A DNA stretch of 64,000 bases from Streptomyces regalis (GTDB lineage: Bacteria; Actinomycetota; Actinomycetes; Streptomycetales; Streptomycetaceae): NCBI RefSeq assembly GCF_001509475.1, contig NZ_LLZG01000334.1, positions 1 to 64,000 of the forward strand, given 5' to 3'. A program made the translations under genes and the position numbers. Shown in pieces: positions 52,254-61,705 of the stretch (its first letter is position 1; each line of letters opens with the position of its first letter). Under the pieces are notes generated by a model. It saw only the letters and a program-made list of their open reading frames with translations, was not told the origin of the DNA and ran no database searches.

Positions 52254-53474
52254 TCAGCTCAGGCGCTCGATGACCATCGCCATGCCCTGGCCGCCGCCGA
52301 CGCACATCGTCTCCAGGCCGAACTGCTTGTCGTGGAACTGGAGGGAGTTGATGAGCGTGCCGGTGATGCGGGCGCCCGTCATGCCGAAGGGGTGGCCGAC
52401 GGCGATGGCGCCGCCGTTGACGTTCAGCTTGTCGAGGTCGATACCCAGGTCGCGGTAGGAGGGGATCACCTGGGCGGCGAACGCCTCGTTGATCTCGACC
52501 AGGTCGATGTCGTCGATGGTCAGGCCGGCGCGGCGCAGGGCCTGGTTGCTCGCCTCCACCGGGCCGAGGCCCATGATCTCCGGGGAGAGGCCGGAGACGC
52601 CGGTGGAGACGATGCGGGCGAGCGGGGTGAGGCCGAGCTCGCGGGCCTTGGTGTCGCTCATGATGACGACCGCTGCGGCGCCGTCGTTGAGCGGGCAGCA
52701 GTTGGCGGCGGTGACCAGGCCGTCGGGGCGGAAGACCGGCTTCAGGCCCGTGACGCCCTCCAGGGTGACGCCGGGGCGGGGGCCGTCGTCCTTGGAGACG
52801 ACCGTGCCGTCCGGGGTGGTGACCGGGGTGATCTCGCGCTCCCAGAAGCCGTTCTTGATGGCTTCCTCGGCGAGGTTCTGCGAGCGGACGCCGAACTCGT
52901 CCATGTCCTGGCGGGTGACGCCCTTGACGCGGGCCAGGTTCTCGGCGGTCTGGCCCATCGCGATGTAGGCGTCCGGCACGAGGCCGTCCTCGCGCGGGTC
53001 GTGCCAGGTCGTGCCCTCCTGCTGGGCCACGGCGGCCGTGCGGGCCTCGGCCTCGGCGAACAGCGGGTTGTGCGTGTCCGGGAGGCTGTCGGAGTTGCCC
53101 TTGGCGAAGCGGGAGACCATCTCGACGCCGGCCGAGATGAAGACGTCGCCCTCGCCGGCCTTGATGGCGTGCAGGGCCATGCGGCTCGTCTGGAGGGACG
53201 AGGAGCAGTACCGGGTGATGGTGCAGCCCGGGAGGTGGTCCATCCCCATCTGTACGGCGACGATGCGGCCGAGGTTGTTGCCCTGTTCGCCGCCGGGGAG
53301 GCCGCAGCCCAGCATCAGGTCGTCGATGTCGCGCGGGTCCAGCTCGGGGACCTTGGCGAGGGCCGCCTGGATGATCGTGGCGGTGAGGTCGTCGGGGCGC
53401 AGGTCTTTCAGGGAGCCCTTGAAGGCGCGGCCGATGGGGGAGCGGGCAGTCGAGACGATCACGGCTTCGGGCAT
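52254..53474 (-). CDS. Acetyl-CoA C-acyltransferase (thiolase, FadA type)
   Basis: A 406-aa thiolase that cleaves 3-ketoacyl-CoA or condenses acetyl-CoA. The nucleophile Cys is in [10 protein letters not shown] (about residue 90). The active-site His is in [16 protein letters not shown], and the second Cys is in [10 protein letters not shown]. The HPFGMTGAR variant is common in actinobacterial beta-oxidation thiolases. I chose ATG 53474, with GGAG five bases upstream, over the adjacent GTG at 53477. It stands alone, without a fadB-like partner. Confidence 0.94.
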   Translation of the reverse strand: MPEAVIVSTARSPIGRAFKGSLKDLRPDDLTATIIQAALAKVPELDPRDIDDLMLGCGLPGGEQGNNLGRIVAVQMGMDHLPGCTITRYCSSSLQTSRMALHAIKAGEGDVFISAGVEMVSRFAKGNSDSLPDTHNPLFAEAEARTAAVAQQEGTTWHDPREDGLVPDAYIAMGQTAENLARVKGVTRQDMDEFGVRSQNLAEEAIKNGFWEREITPVTTPDGTVVSKDDGPRPGVTLEGVTGLKPVFRPDGLVTAANCCPLNDGAAAVVIMSDTKARELGLTPLARIVSTGVSGLSPEIMGLGPVEASNQALRRAGLTIDDIDLVEINEAFAAQVIPSYRDLGIDLDKLNVNGGAIAVGHPFGMTGARITGTLINSLQFHDKQFGLETMCVGGGQGMAMVIERLS

Positions 53475-53597
53475 CACGGCTCCATGGGCGGTACGTGGGG
53501 ATGGGCAGGGCTGCTTGGGAAGTTACCCGTACGTACGTCCAGGGTCACGGGTAGTGCGGTGTGACCCTGGCCGCAGTTTTCTAAGCGCTTGCTTTTC

Positions 53598-53735
53598 TCG
53601 CCCCCGCCGCCCCTACGCGTCCCATCCTGAAGGGGCGCTGCCCCTTCGACCCCGGCTCCTGGGGGCCTGCGGCCCTCAGACCCCCGCTTCGGCCCTGAAC
53701 GGGCCTCGTCCTCAAACGCCGGACGGGCTGGATGA
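53598..53735 (-). repeat. Dispersed intergenic repeat, copy C (reverse)
   Basis: It begins TCGCCCCCGCCGCCCCTACG, passes GGGGCGCTGCCCC and GGGGGCCTGCGGCCCTCAG, and ends TCAAACGCCGGACGGGCTGG. It is full length and reverse relative to copy A. It lies in the 295-base gap between thiolase and the SGNH hydrolase. Together with copy B it shares a following GACCGGCGCTGA(G/A)AA tail. Confidence 0.85.
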
Positions 53736-53772
53736 TGCCGACCGGCGCTGAGAAAGCGATGCCCGGAGGCCT

Positions 53773-54798
53773 TCACGGGGACGGCGTCACCGGGGCTCGG
53801 TCCGGTTCGGGGACGCGGCGGCGACGGCGGCGCTTCAGTAGCACCCACGGTCCCTTCGGGCCCGTCGGCATCGCTGCCGTGACCTCCGTGCCCGCCTCCG
53901 ACGCGGCCTCGGCCGCCGCGCGGGCCACCGGGAGGAAGCCTTCGCGGCGGGTGACGTCGGGGCGTTCCTCTTCCGCCGGCCACAGGCCGAGGGCCGCGCA
54001 GACCGTCGGCAGGACCGCCATCGCCGCCGTGGCGTAGCCCTCCGCCGAGGGGTGGTAGTTGTCGGGGCCGAAGAGTTCCCGCGGGTTCGCCGCGAACTCG
54101 GGGCCCAGCAGGTCGCCCAGCGACACCGTGCGGCCGCCCTGTTCGACGACGCCGATCGTCTGGGCGGCCGCCAGCTGGCGGGAGGCCCGTCGGGCAAGCC
54201 AGCGCAAGGGCTGCTGGACGGGTTCGATCGTGCCGAGGTCGGGGCAGGTGCCGACCACCACTTCCGCGCCGGCCGTGCGCAGCCGCCGTACCGCCGAGGA
54301 CAGGTGGCGGACCGAGCGCGTCGCCGGCATGCGGTTCGTGACGTCGTTGGCGCCGATCATGATCACGCAGATGTCGGGCAGCAGGGCGGGGTCGGCGAGG
54401 ACCAGGGCCACCTGGCGGTCCAGGTCGTCCGAGCGGGCGCCCGGCAGGGCCACGTTGCGCAGCAGCACCGGGCGTTCCGCCACCGCCGACAGGCCGGAGG
54501 CCAGCAGCGCGCCCGGGGTTTGACCTGCCCGGTGAACGCCCTGGCCCGCGGCCGTCGAGTCGCCCAGGATCGTCAGGCGCAGCGGCGCTTCACCGGGGTT
54601 GTCGTACAGGTGGCCGTAGCGGCCGTCGGCGTTCGGTACGTGGTTGTCGGTGCCGTTGCCCACATGGCGCCTTGCCAGCCGCACCTCGGCGAGGAGGAGA
54701 CCGACGGCCGCCGCGCCGGCCAGACCGATCCCGCCTCCGCCGTACGCAGCGCCTGCCGCGATCCGCCGGGCCACCCTCGCCCTCGACATGCTCGTCAT
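53773..54798 (-). CDS. SGNH/GDSL hydrolase
   Basis: A 341-aa esterase-like protein. An N-terminal hydrophobic segment (about 12-38, GGGGIGLAGAAAVGLLLAEV) anchors or exports it. SGNH blocks are ILGDSTAAGQG (Ser; GDST in place of GDSL), LPGARSDDL (Gly), IMIGANDVT (Asn) and FGPDNYHPSAEGY (Asp/His). A basic C-terminal tail (KRRRRRR) ends the protein. The ATG at 54798 is used, with GGAGG upstream but at a long spacing. It is divergent from cystathionine beta-synthase; the substrate is unknown. Confidence 0.9.
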   Translation of the reverse strand: MTSMSRARVARRIAAGAAYGGGGIGLAGAAAVGLLLAEVRLARRHVGNGTDNHVPNADGRYGHLYDNPGEAPLRLTILGDSTAAGQGVHRAGQTPGALLASGLSAVAERPVLLRNVALPGARSDDLDRQVALVLADPALLPDICVIMIGANDVTNRMPATRSVRHLSSAVRRLRTAGAEVVVGTCPDLGTIEPVQQPLRWLARRASRQLAAAQTIGVVEQGGRTVSLGDLLGPEFAANPRELFGPDNYHPSAEGYATAAMAVLPTVCAALGLWPAEEERPDVTRREGFLPVARAAAEAASEAGTEVTAAMPTGPKGPWVLLKRRRRRRVPEPDRAPVTPSP

Positions 54799-54957
54799 GC
54801 GTCGCCGCCACCTCCTCATAGCCGTACACCCACTGCTTGCCCCGCACGGACCGTGGCCCAATCCCAACGGCGAGTGAACGACCTCTACGAGCCCTCCGCA
54901 GGCCATAGGCTGGCGGAACCACGACGACCACCTCTTTTTCAGCATCCGGAGACAACG

Positions 54958-56346
54958 GTGCATTTCCACGACTCGATGATCAGCCTCGTCGGCAACACCC
55001 CGCTGGTGAGGCTCAACAACGTGACCAAGGGCATCCGGGCGACCGTCCTGGCCAAGGTGGAGTACTTCAACCCGGGCGGCTCCGTGAAGGACCGCATCGC
55101 CCTGCGCATGATCGAGGCCGCGGAGGAGAGCGGTGCGCTCAAGCCCGGCGGGACCATTGTGGAGCCGACCAGCGGCAACACCGGTGTCGGGCTTGCCATC
55201 GTGGCCCAGCAGAAGGGGTACAAGTGCATCTTCGTGTGCCCCGACAAGGTCAGCACCGACAAGATCAATGTGCTGCGGGCGTACGGCGCCGAGGTGGTCG
55301 TGTGCCCGACCGCCGTCGATCCCGAGCACCCGGACTCCTACTACAACGTGTCGGACCGGCTGGTGCGGGAGACGCCGGGCGCCTGGAAGCCCGACCAGTA
55401 CTCCAACCCCAACAACCCGCTCTCCCACTACCACTCCACCGGCCCCGAGCTGTGGGAGCAGACCGAGGGGAAGATCACCCACTTCGTGGCGGGCGTGGGG
55501 ACCGGCGGGACGATCTCCGGTACCGGCCGCTATCTGAAGGACGTCAGCGACGGCAAGGTGCAGGTCGTCGGCGCCGACCCCGAGGGCTCCGTGTACTCCG
55601 GCGGATCCGGGCGGCCGTATCTCGTCGAGGGCGTCGGTGAGGACTTCTGGCCGACCGCCTACGACCGGACCGTCGCCGACGAGATCGTCGCCGTGTCCGA
55701 CAAGGACTCCTTCCAGATGACCCGGCGCCTGGCCCGTGAGGAGGGCCTGCTCGTCGGCGGCTCCTGCGGCATGGCGGTCGTGGCGGCGCTGCGGGTCGCC
55801 GAGCGGCTCGGGCCGGACGATGTGGTGGTGGTGCTGCTGCCCGACAGCGGGCGCGGCTACCTCAGCAAGATCTTCAACGACGAGTGGATGGCCGACTACG
55901 GCTTCCTCGAGGACGAGGGCCCGAGCGCGCGCGTCAGCGACGTCCTCAACGACAAGGAGCACGGCGCCATCCCCTCCCTCGTCCACATGCACCCGGACGA
56001 GACGGTCGGTCAGGCCATCGAGGTGCTGCGCGAGTACGGCGTCTCGCAGATGCCGATCGTGAAGCCGGGCGCCGGCCACCCGGACGTCATGGCGGCGGAG
56101 GTCGTCGGGTCCGTGGTCGAACGGGAGCTGCTCGACGCGCTGTTCACCAAGCGGGCCTCGCTCGACGACCCGCTGGAGAAGCACATGTCGTCCCCGCTGC
56201 CGCAGGTCGGCTCCGGTGAACCGGTCGGCGACCTGATGTCCGTACTGGGCGCGGCCGACGCGGCGATCGTCCTCGTCGAGGGCAAGCCGACCGGTGTGAT
56301 CAGCCGGCAGGACCTGCTGGCCTTCCTCGCCAAGGGCGGGAAGTAG
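54958..56346 (+). CDS. cbs: Cystathionine beta-synthase
   Basis: A 462-aa PLP enzyme joining serine and homocysteine in reverse transsulfuration. The PLP Lys is in NPGGSVKDRIA (about residue 42), with TSGNTG contacts, GVGTGGTISGTGRYL and the GGSCG loop. Two CBS domains fill the C-terminus (about 335-462: HMHPDETVGQAIEVL; VGDLMSVLGAADAAIVL). No heme-binding N-terminal extension is present. GTG 54958 has CGGAG six bases upstream. The CBS pair suggests regulation by SAM or adenine nucleotides. Confidence 0.95.
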   Translation: MHFHDSMISLVGNTPLVRLNNVTKGIRATVLAKVEYFNPGGSVKDRIALRMIEAAEESGALKPGGTIVEPTSGNTGVGLAIVAQQKGYKCIFVCPDKVSTDKINVLRAYGAEVVVCPTAVDPEHPDSYYNVSDRLVRETPGAWKPDQYSNPNNPLSHYHSTGPELWEQTEGKITHFVAGVGTGGTISGTGRYLKDVSDGKVQVVGADPEGSVYSGGSGRPYLVEGVGEDFWPTAYDRTVADEIVAVSDKDSFQMTRRLAREEGLLVGGSCGMAVVAALRVAERLGPDDVVVVLLPDSGRGYLSKIFNDEWMADYGFLEDEGPSARVSDVLNDKEHGAIPSLVHMHPDETVGQAIEVLREYGVSQMPIVKPGAGHPDVMAAEVVGSVVERELLDALFTKRASLDDPLEKHMSSPLPQVGSGEPVGDLMSVLGAADAAIVLVEGKPTGVISRQDLLAFLAKGGK

Positions 56347-56692
56347 CGGCAAACCTGCGGTGAACGGACCCTGTCCGCGGCGAACTTGCGGTGACCGGGG
56401 CCGCCCGGGCCGTCGCGGAACTGGTACGAGCGCGTCACGTCCGCGCAGCACCGGCTTAACACGGGTCCGGCACATTAGTGGGTGTCGGCAGGGCGGGAGC
56501 GGCTCCCCGCCCCGGCCGACGCCGAACGGCGCCAAGGACCTCCGGAGCGGCTCCCGGACCTCCATGGACGCCTAGGACGCGTAAGCCCGGCCTGACCCGG
56601 CCCGCGTCCCTCGCGGGGACCGCCGTCGTCCCGCCCCCCGGTAACGGGGGTGCGGCGGTCCCCGCGGATATTTTTTTGGGCCGCCTCTCGGC
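56347..56692. other. Convergent intergenic region
   Basis: 346 bases between cbs and the minus-strand membrane protein. A near-duplicate GCGGC(A/G)AAC(C/T)TGCGGTGA occurs twice at 56346-56393, and a strong terminator lies at 56612. No gene is seen. Confidence 0.5.
56612..56677 (+). terminator. Rho-independent terminator with T-tract
   Basis: CGCGGGGACCGCCG pairs with CGGCGGTCCCCGCG, followed by GATATTTTTTT. This long T-tract is unusual for this genome and should end cbs transcription. Confidence 0.9.
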
Positions 56693-57133
56693 TCAGTCCT
56701 CCCAGCGGTCCTCGTCCCCGGCCGGCTTGCGGCGCAGGCCCCGGAAGAGCCCGGGATTCGTCCGCACCGCCTGCACGACGTTCACGCCGACGATGCCGAT
56801 CCACGTGACCAGCAGGCCGGGGAGGTGGGCTGTGCCGGCGCCGATCCCCGACAGCGGGATCGCCAGGACCAGCGAGACGATGCCGAAGCCGAAGCGCTCG
56901 CCGAAGGAGTCCGTGGACTTCGGTGACCTGGTGCCCCGGGCCGTCACCATCTGCTGCTCCGCCAGCTGCCGCCGCAGACGGCGCTCGACCGCCCCGTCGA
57001 TGCGCTGGTCGACCTTCTCCATGAACGAGTCGACCAGCGCGGACTCGTACTCCTCGCCCAACTCCCTGCGCGCTTGCAGGGTGGCGTTGAGTTCCTTCTT
57101 GAGCTCGGTGTCCCGCGCGTCCATTCCGGTCAT
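56693..57133 (-). CDS. Small integral membrane protein
   Basis: A 146-aa protein. The N-terminal half is a charged coiled coil (ELKKELNATLQARRELGEEY, then a DQRIDGAVERRLRRQLAEQQ helix). Two transmembrane helices follow (FGIVSLVLAIPLSGIGAG; LLVTWIGIVGVNVVQAV). It is a typical actinobacterial conserved membrane protein of unknown role. On the minus strand, TACCGT ends seven bases before the ATG at 57133, so leaderless expression is likely. Confidence 0.82.
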   Translation of the reverse strand: MTGMDARDTELKKELNATLQARRELGEEYESALVDSFMEKVDQRIDGAVERRLRRQLAEQQMVTARGTRSPKSTDSFGERFGFGIVSLVLAIPLSGIGAGTAHLPGLLVTWIGIVGVNVVQAVRTNPGLFRGLRRKPAGDEDRWED

Positions 57134-57215
57134 ACGACTCACGGTAGGCAGCGCGGGCGAGCGCCGCACTGGGGTTAGCCCCCCTGTTGGACTGGGGGTA
57201 CACGGCAGGGCGCCG

Positions 57216-58148
57216 TCACTTCACCAACCCGTGCTCCTCGGCGTAGGCGTTCGCCACGTCCTCCGGGTCCTTCTTGTCCTTGTCCACCTGCCGGTTCAGC
57301 TCGGTGAGCTGGGCGGTGGTCAGGGTGTTGCCGAGGCGGGCGAGGGCCTTGCGGACCGTGGAGTCGGCCTTGCGGTCGGCGATGAGGGGGACGACGTGCT
57401 GGCCGGGGATGAGGTTCTTGGGGTCCGACAGCACCACCCAGTTGTTGGCCTGGATGTCGGTGTCCGTGGTGAACAGGTTCGCCACGTCCACGTCGCCCTT
57501 CTTCAGGGCGCCCTTGACCAGCGGACCCGAGGAGTCGAGGGACTTGAACTCCTTGAACTCCACCCCGTACACGTCCTTCAGGCCGACCGCCCCCACCTCC
57601 CGCTTCTTCACCTCGGGCGCTGCGCCGATGACCAGCTTGCCGTTCTGCTTCTTCAGGTCGGCGAGGGAGGTCAGGCCGTACTTCTGGGCCGTCTCGCGGG
57701 TGACGACGAAGGCGTCCGAGTCCTCGGCCATGCCGTACGGCAGCACCTGGAGGCCGCCCGGGAGTGCGACGGTGAGGGCGTTCTGCATCTCGCCCTCCTC
57801 GGTGGCGGTCGCCTTGGGGGCGACGTAGTGGAGCAGGGCGCCCTGGTACTCGGGGAGCAGGTCGATGTCGCCGCCCTTGAGGGCGGGGATGAGGATCTCG
57901 CGGGTGCCGAGGTTGGGGCGGACGGTCACCTTCACGCCGGCCTCCTGCAGCACGGCGGCGTACAGGTATCCGAGCACCTGGTTCTCGGTGAAGTTGGCGG
58001 TGCCGATGGTGATGCCGCCCTTGCTGGAGCCGCCGCCGGCGGAGGAGGTTCCCTGGCTGTCCAGGGATGTGATGCCGCTGGAGCAGGCGGCGAGGGCGGG
58101 GACGGAGGCGGCCGCGAAGAGGCCGCCGAGGAGAGTGCGTCGGTTCAT
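57216..58148 (-). CDS. ProX/OpuC-type ABC transporter substrate-binding lipoprotein
   Basis: A 310-aa lipoprotein with a twin-arginine-like MNRRTLLGGLFAAASVPAL signal and lipobox LAAC. The mature domain starts ITIGTANFTENQVLGYLYAAVLQEAGV and has DIDLLPEYQGALLHYV, the hallmark of the OpuAC/osmoprotectant (QAT) family. Family ligands include glycine betaine, choline, carnitine and, in EgtU, ergothioneine. The binding-box residues cannot be judged by eye. It is last in the operon 60512-57216. Confidence 0.92.
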   Translation of the reverse strand: MNRRTLLGGLFAAASVPALAACSSGITSLDSQGTSSAGGGSSKGGITIGTANFTENQVLGYLYAAVLQEAGVKVTVRPNLGTREILIPALKGGDIDLLPEYQGALLHYVAPKATATEEGEMQNALTVALPGGLQVLPYGMAEDSDAFVVTRETAQKYGLTSLADLKKQNGKLVIGAAPEVKKREVGAVGLKDVYGVEFKEFKSLDSSGPLVKGALKKGDVDVANLFTTDTDIQANNWVVLSDPKNLIPGQHVVPLIADRKADSTVRKALARLGNTLTTAQLTELNRQVDKDKKDPEDVANAYAEEHGLVK

Positions 58149-58157
58149 CGGAGGTCC

Positions 58158-58820
58158 CTAGGCAGTGCGGTGGCGGAAGAGGAAGCGCTGGAGGCCGGAG
58201 AGGGCCAGGTCCAGGGCCACGGCGACCACGGCGACCAGCACCGCGCCGCCGAGCACCTGGACGAGGTCGCGCTGGGCGAGGCCGTCGAAGACGTAGCGGC
58301 CCAGGCCGCCGAAGGAGACGTACGCGGCGATGGTGGCCGTGGCCACGACCTGGATGAGCGCCAGGCGCAGGCCCGTCATGATCAAGGGGAGGGCGAGGGG
58401 CAGCTCCACCTGGAACAGGACCTGGTGGCCGCGCATCCCCTGCCCGCGCGCCGCGTCCTTCACGTCCGGGTCGACGGCCGTCATCCCCGCGTAGGTGTTG
58501 GTGACGATCGCCGGGACCGCGAGGGCGACCAGGGCGACGTAGACCGGGAGCATGGACAGTCCGCCGGCCAGGAAGACCAGGACGACCAGGCCGACGGTCG
58601 GCAGGGCGCGACCGAAGGACGCGAGGTTGATCGCGAGGAAGGCGCCCTTGCCGGTGTGGCCGATCAGCAGGCCGAGGGGGAGGCCGATCGCTGTCGCGAT
58701 GAGTGTGGCGAGGAGGGAGTACTGGAGGTGTTCGGCCAGGCGGTGGCCGATGCCGTCCGGGCCGGACCACTGCTCGCCACTGACCAGCCAGGCGCCGAGG
58801 TTGCTGAAGAGTTCGTACAT
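58158..58820 (-). CDS. ABC permease, OpuC/ProW type (1)
   Basis: A 220-aa permease with about six helices and the EAA-like loop DVKDAARGQGMRGHQVLFQVELPLALPLIMTGLR. ATATIAAYVSFGGLGRYVFDGL matches osmoprotectant permeases. The start, ATG 58820, lies one base after the stop of the second permease. It lacks a fused binding domain. Confidence 0.92.
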   Translation of the reverse strand: MYELFSNLGAWLVSGEQWSGPDGIGHRLAEHLQYSLLATLIATAIGLPLGLLIGHTGKGAFLAINLASFGRALPTVGLVVLVFLAGGLSMLPVYVALVALAVPAIVTNTYAGMTAVDPDVKDAARGQGMRGHQVLFQVELPLALPLIMTGLRLALIQVVATATIAAYVSFGGLGRYVFDGLAQRDLVQVLGGAVLVAVVAVALDLALSGLQRFLFRHRTA

Positions 58821-58821
58821 G

Positions 58822-59463
58822 TCAGGCTCGCCGCCTCCGCCAGGGGGTCAGGACGTACTGCAGGGCGACCAGAGCCGCGTCCGCGACCACCGCGAGCAGG
58901 AGGGTGAGGACCACTCCGGCGATCACCGGGGTCGGGAAGTTGCGCTGGAAGCCGTCGGTGAAGAGCTGGCCGAGGCCGCCGTCGCCGATGTAGGTCGCGA
59001 CCGAGACCAGGGAGATGGACATGACGGTCGCGATCCGCACGCCCGCCATGATCACGGGGAGGGCGAGCGGGAACTCGACGGTCAGGAGCGTGCGAAGGGG
59101 GCGCGTGCCCATCGCCTTCGCGGCCTCCTTCACCTTCACCGGGACCGAGTCGAGGCCCTCGACCGTGTTCCGGAGAAGGACGACCAAGGTGTAGACCGTC
59201 AGGCCGATCACGGTCGTGGTGCGGGTGAGGCCGGAGACCGGGAGCAGCAGGACGAAGATCGCGATCGACGGGATCGTGAACAGGACGTTCGACAGGCCCA
59301 GCAGGAAGCCGCGCAGGGGGCGGATCCGGTGGGCGATCACCGCGAGGGGGAGGGAGATGAGGACGCCGAGGAGGACGGCGGTGAGCGCGGCCTGGAGGTG
59401 GGAGATCGTCAGGGTGGTGAGGTCGTCGGTGTGGTCGCCTATCCACGACCAGTCGATGGTCAT
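58822..59463 (-). CDS. ABC permease, OpuC/ProW type (2)
   Basis: A 213-aa permease with the loop VKVKEAAKAMGTRPLRTLLTVEFPLALPVIMAGVR and VATYIGDGGLGQLFTDGF. It is paired with the permease above as a heterodimer. The ATG at 59463 overlaps the ATPase stop (ATGA). Confidence 0.92.
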   Translation of the reverse strand: MTIDWSWIGDHTDDLTTLTISHLQAALTAVLLGVLISLPLAVIAHRIRPLRGFLLGLSNVLFTIPSIAIFVLLLPVSGLTRTTTVIGLTVYTLVVLLRNTVEGLDSVPVKVKEAAKAMGTRPLRTLLTVEFPLALPVIMAGVRIATVMSISLVSVATYIGDGGLGQLFTDGFQRNFPTPVIAGVVLTLLLAVVADAALVALQYVLTPWRRRRA

Positions 59464-60512
59464 GCGGCCACCCGGGCCTCGGTGTGGGCCTGTCCGGCGT
59501 GGGCGTGGATGTCGTCGCGGGACGTGACGCCGGTGAGGGCGCCCTCCGCGTCGACGCGGGCTATCAGGCCGGTGGGGGAGGCGATCGACTCGTTGAGGGC
59601 CGACAGGAGCGAGTCGGTGTCCTTGAGCGGTCGTACGGGGAGTTCGGCGGCCTTCGTGTCCTTCGCGTCCTTCGACGCCCAGTACAGGGGCTTGTTCGCC
59701 GCGTCGAGTACGAGGCTCCAATTGCCGGCTTCCGGTGCCGGGCCCTGCGGGACGTCCGCGAGCGTGCGCAGCGACAGCAGCTTCAGGCCGCGCTCGGCGC
59801 CGAGGAAGTCGGCCACGAAGTCGTCGGCCGGGCGGGCGAGCAGCTCGGCGGGCGGGGCGCACTGGACCAGATGGCCGCCGGTGCGGAAGATCGCGATCTG
59901 GTCGCCCAGCCGCACGGCCTCGTCGACGTCGTGCGTGACGAAGACGATGGTCTTGCTCAACTCCTTCTGTAGACGCAGGAGTTCGTCTTGGAGCTGGGTG
60001 CGCACGACGGGGTCGACCGCGCCGAACGGCTCGTCCATCAGCAGGACGGGCGGGTCGGCGGCGAGCGCCCGGGCGACGCCGACGCGCTGCTGCTGGCCGC
60101 CGGAGAGCTGGTGCGGGTAGCGCTTGCCGGCGTCGGCCGCGAGGCCGACGGTCTCCAGCAGTTCCGCCGCCCGGGCGCGGGCCTTGCGGCGGCTGAAGCC
60201 GAGCAGCAGCGGCACGGTGGCGATGTTGTCGAGCACCGTGCGGTGCGGGAACAGGCCCGCCTGCTGGATGACGTACCTGATGGAGCGGCGCAGCTCGGCG
60301 GCGTCCTGGCGGGTGACGTCCTTGCCGCCGACCCGGATGGTGCCGGAGGTCGGCTCCACCATCCGGTTGACCATCCGCAGGGTGGTCGTCTTGCCGCAAC
60401 CGGAGGATCCGACCAGGACGGTCACGCCGCCCTCCGGCATCTCCAGGGAGAGGTCGTGGACTGCTGTCGTGCCGTTGGGGAAGCGCTTGTGGACCGCGTC
60501 GAACTGGATCAT
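59460..60512 (-). CDS. ABC ATPase with CBS-like tail, OpuCA/ProV type
   Basis: A 350-aa ATPase. Walker A GSSGCGKTT, signature LSGGQQQR, Walker B LLMDEPFGAVDP and FVTHDVDEAVRLG fit the ProV/OpuCA class. The C-terminal region (about 250-350) holds a CBS-like sensor (SLLSALNESIASPTGLIARVDAEGALTGV). It is first in the importer operon. Its start region faces a palindromic operator, CTGTAT-N6-ATGCAG, at 60531-60548. Confidence 0.93.
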   Translation of the reverse strand: MIQFDAVHKRFPNGTTAVHDLSLEMPEGGVTVLVGSSGCGKTTTLRMVNRMVEPTSGTIRVGGKDVTRQDAAELRRSIRYVIQQAGLFPHRTVLDNIATVPLLLGFSRRKARARAAELLETVGLAADAGKRYPHQLSGGQQQRVGVARALAADPPVLLMDEPFGAVDPVVRTQLQDELLRLQKELSKTIVFVTHDVDEAVRLGDQIAIFRTGGHLVQCAPPAELLARPADDFVADFLGAERGLKLLSLRTLADVPQGPAPEAGNWSLVLDAANKPLYWASKDAKDTKAAELPVRPLKDTDSLLSALNESIASPTGLIARVDAEGALTGVTSRDDIHAHAGQAHTEARVAA

Positions 60513-60568
60513 GAGATGTCCTCTGCCCGGCTGTATAACCTCATGCAGAGTTCTCGGTGCCTGAATAG
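60505..60568. repeat. Duplicated promoter/operator segment, copy 1
   Basis: A 64-bp segment 58/64 identical, without gaps, to 61603-61666. It includes the ATPase start codon (ATGATCCA on the minus strand) and the palindrome CTGTATAACCTCATGCAG at 60531-60548. Confidence 0.9.
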
Positions 60569-60949
60569 ATTGTCAATACTCTGCTGTTAATCCGGGGTAA
60601 CGGATGGCCGGTGGGCGGGATCGGCTGACCGGCTTGGTGGCGTTCGAGGCATATGTCGTCTCGGATCGTGGACGCATCCCCTGTGTCGGGTCCGGCTGCG
60701 GCGAGCTATGGCGAGCTACGGGCAGCTACGGGTAGCTACAGCGAGCTTCCAGCCACTGAGCCGGCCGCTCGCGCCCTGGCCGGGACGGCTCCCGGCGGGT
60801 CGGCCGGTGTCCGCCGGGGCGCGGCCGCCGTCCCCGTCGAGGGCGGCGGCGTACGGATCGAGCCAAGGGTGACCTGGACCGGCTGGTCGAGGGCGTGACG
60901 GGCAACCTCGACAACGATCCGGCGGGCCAGGTCGGCCGCGACTATCTGT
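60513..60949. other. Intergenic region with duplicated lyase 5' end and 10-bp repeats
   Basis: A 437-base region. It holds copy 1 of the operator segment, a stub identical to the first 24 bases of the lyase gene (60653-60676), five 10-bp tandem units of the GCGAGCTACG type (60701-60750), and GC-rich sequence with no known domain. Confidence 0.65.
60653..60898 (+). pseudogene. Stub of the ammonia-lyase gene 5' end
   Basis: The open frame starts MSSRIVDA, identical in protein and DNA for eight codons to the lyase at 61706, then diverges through 10-bp repeats into sequence with no lyase similarity. It is best read as a duplication scar, not a working gene. Confidence 0.6.
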
Positions 60950-61549
60950 TCACCGTGAGGCGTCGTCCTCGAGGGGCGCCGGCGCGGGGACGTCCCAGTC
61001 GGTCGGTGCCCGCCAGTTACGCCACTGCTCCCACCAGCACGCGCCACGCTCGACGAGATCCACGACGGAGGCGGCCGCCACACGCACGGCGTCCGCCTCC
61101 TCGGCGTCGAAGCCGCCCGTGCGCACTCGCTCCTCGAAGTGCTCGACGTCCTTCCACCGGTACGGGGAGCCGTCGCCGGGGATGATCAGGTCCAGCTCGT
61201 GGTCCAGCGTGTCGAACCCGCGCTCCGTACGGACGAGGGGGGCCTGGAAGTTGACGTACCACTCCGACAGGACCCCGTCCTCCCATCGGCCCCACACGGA
61301 ATAGCCGTCCCCCGGGCGCTGCAGCTGCAGGACACCGCCGGACTGCCACACGTGCTCGAACTCGATCCAGGGGTGCAGGCCCCAGCGGAAGTCGCCGCGT
61401 CCGAAAGTGAGCGGCGTGCCCTGGGCCAGGTACACGGCGAGCGCACGCTCGTCGTCACTCGCGACCCGCACGGGGTACACGAGCCATTCGCGGCCGGACA
61501 GAATCTCCCGCCGGACGATGACCTCACCCTTGCGGAACCGTGACCTCAT
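60950..61549 (-). CDS. DUF402 domain protein (FomD-like)
   Basis: A 199-aa protein of the DUF402/FomD family. Family members hydrolyse nucleoside di/triphosphates or related phosphoesters with metal. Motifs visible are EWLVYPVRVASDDERALAVYLAQGTPL, WYVNFQAPLVRTERGFDTLDHELDLIIPGDGSPYRWKD, and the C-terminal helix WWEQWRNWRAPTDW. The Asp-x-Asp and Glu metal ligands appear in LDHELDLII. It sits between the two copies of the operator segment, as an insertion separating the ABC operon from the lyase. Confidence 0.88.
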   Translation of the reverse strand: MRSRFRKGEVIVRREILSGREWLVYPVRVASDDERALAVYLAQGTPLTFGRGDFRWGLHPWIEFEHVWQSGGVLQLQRPGDGYSVWGRWEDGVLSEWYVNFQAPLVRTERGFDTLDHELDLIIPGDGSPYRWKDVEHFEERVRTGGFDAEEADAVRVAAASVVDLVERGACWWEQWRNWRAPTDWDVPAPAPLEDDASR

Positions 61550-61602
61550 GCCGCCCCACCCTAAGCGCCCCGCCGATGTGGACGGCTTCCCGGCGGGGAA
61601 AA

Positions 61603-61666
61603 TGGATCATGAGATGTCCCTTGCCCGGCTGCATAACGTCATGCAGAGTTCTTGGTGTCTGAATAG
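61603..61666. repeat. Duplicated promoter/operator segment, copy 2
   Basis: The counterpart of 60505-60568. It retains ATGATCCA, the vestigial first codons of the ABC ATPase on the minus strand. It contains the perfect palindrome CTGCATAACGTCATGCAG (61629-61646), 60 bases before the lyase ATG. Confidence 0.9.
61629..61646. promoter_or_regulatory. Palindromic operator of the lyase/RpiR operon
   Basis: CTGCAT-N6-ATGCAG is a perfect 6-6-6 inverted repeat; copy 1 at 60531 has one changed base (CTGTAT). The RpiR regulator encoded at 63220 is the obvious candidate to bind both, co-regulating lyase and importer. Confidence 0.65.
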
Positions 61667-61705
61667 GACGTCGATGCCGCACGGATTGAGGGGTGTCTGA
61701 GCTTT

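Noticed and set aside
53773..56565. A 930-codon minus-strand frame covering cbs
   Set aside because: Only the part up to 54798 (SGNH hydrolase) is real. The upstream portion is antisense to the cystathionine beta-synthase gene.
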